Below are positions 55,321 to 55,547 of a stretch of 55,547 nucleotides of DNA, in pieces. How positions within the stretch are numbered: the first letter of the stretch is position 1; every line of letters starts with the position of its first letter. Source of the DNA: Proteobacteria bacterium UBA6156. GTDB lineage: Bacteria > Pseudomonadota > Alphaproteobacteria > UBA2136 > UBA6156. The notes beneath the pieces are model-generated. The model made no database searches and was not told the DNA's origin. It saw nothing but the letters and a program-made list of their open reading frames with translations. Where the stretch lies: positions 1 to 55,547 of the forward strand of contig DIUO01000039.1 of assembly GCA_002422365.1 (NCBI GenBank), given 5' to 3'. Made by a program: the position numbers and the translations under genes.

Positions 55321-55547
55321 GTGTTCACGATTTATAAAAAAAGCATTGAATGGGGCGGCAAGCAGCTGACCATTGAAACCGGCAAAATGGCCCGCCAGGC
55401 CGATGGTGCCGTGGTGGTGACCTACGGCGAGACCGTGGTGCTGGGTACGGTGGTGTTTGCCAAAGAACCCAAAGCCGGGTTCGACTTCTTCCCCCTGACC
55501 GTGAATTACCAGGAGAAGACCTTCGCCGCGGGCAAGATCCCCGGCGG
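55321..55547 (+). CDS. pnp: Polyribonucleotide nucleotidyltransferase, 5' part (truncated by window)
   Basis: GTG at 55321 with GAGGAG upstream gives MFTIYKKSIEWGGKQLTIET then GKMARQADGAVVVTYGETVV and TVNYQEKTFAAGKIPGG, the first RNase PH domain of PNPase. It degrades RNA 3' to 5' in the degradosome. It continues past the window. In most relatives it follows rpsO directly; here rpsO is 27 kb away. The 210-bp region before it, which separates it from the divergent trpS, contains no gene I can support. Confidence 0.93.
   Translation, partial: MFTIYKKSIEWGGKQLTIETGKMARQADGAVVVTYGETVVLGTVVFAKEPKAGFDFFPLTVNYQEKTFAAGKIPG

Overview
The window is a stretch of chromosome from a GC-rich, motile, respiring alphaproteobacterium; I cannot name the genus. 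The evidence is the Rieske / cytochrome b / cytochrome c1 operon, a 180-kDa-class NAD-glutamate dehydrogenase, a FliX-like flagellar regulator, sigma-54 promoters on flagellar operons, and the alphaproteobacterial core set tsaB-rimI-miaB-phoH, ybeY-corC-lnt-xre-metK-trmB and rimP-nusA-ylxR-infB-rbfA-truB-rpsO. There are no phage genes and no complete insertion sequence with a transposase. There is one MITE-like element.

Layout. 1-4.7 kb: the end of ychF, two tandem P-loop kinases, two RNA-methyltransferase-type genes, a HAD hydrolase, a small unknown gene and an EEP-family hydrolase. 5.0-7.6 kb: petABC (bc1 complex) on the minus strand. 7.6-9.8 kb: an array of three unrecognised minus-strand genes. 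Each has its own near-identical promoter, a long 5' leader hairpin and a repeated 3' RNA block whose two hairpin loops are complementary. This is the most novel-looking part of the window. 9.8-25 kb: the flagellar region. csrA-fliW, fliX, fliR, fliQ, fliE, flgC and flgB are on the minus strand; flgI, flgJ-like, flgN-like, flgK, flgL and flhB are on the plus strand. A small-gene island (Nudix plus three tiny ORFs) follows, then flgH, flgA, a 59-aa protein, flgG and flgF on the minus strand. Five sites match the sigma-54 consensus closely, so RpoN probably drives these operons. 24.9-28 kb: two c-di-GMP-type proteins with degenerate GGDEF motifs, one carrying an intact-looking EAL domain.

28-38 kb: the translation and transcription-factor operon from metK through trmB, rimP, nusA, ylxR, infB, rbfA, truB and rpsO on the minus strand. 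It is interrupted by a plus-strand Nudix gene between infB and rbfA. A promoter-hairpin-terminator block precedes rimP. 38.3-41.8 kb: ybeY-corC-lnt-xre on the plus strand, inverted relative to the usual order, with a 176-bp MITE-like inverted repeat at one end. 42-47 kb: a TspO/MBR-like membrane protein, phoH, tiny membrane proteins, miaB, rimI and tsaB. 47-55.5 kb: two small genes (one resembling the end of a flagellar rod protein), the large glutamate dehydrogenase, a flippase-like membrane protein, trpS with a PNPOx-like partner, and the start of pnp, which here lies 27 kb from rpsO.

A second pervasive feature is a set of nine short, degenerate 7- or 8-bp tandem repeats. They sit at gene junctions and inside the coding sequence of petC, ylxR, truB and a SpoU methyltransferase. 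They fall into a few unit families (TTAGARG, CAGGMAC, NGTGTTT and octamers). Most genes end in strong GC-rich intrinsic terminators.
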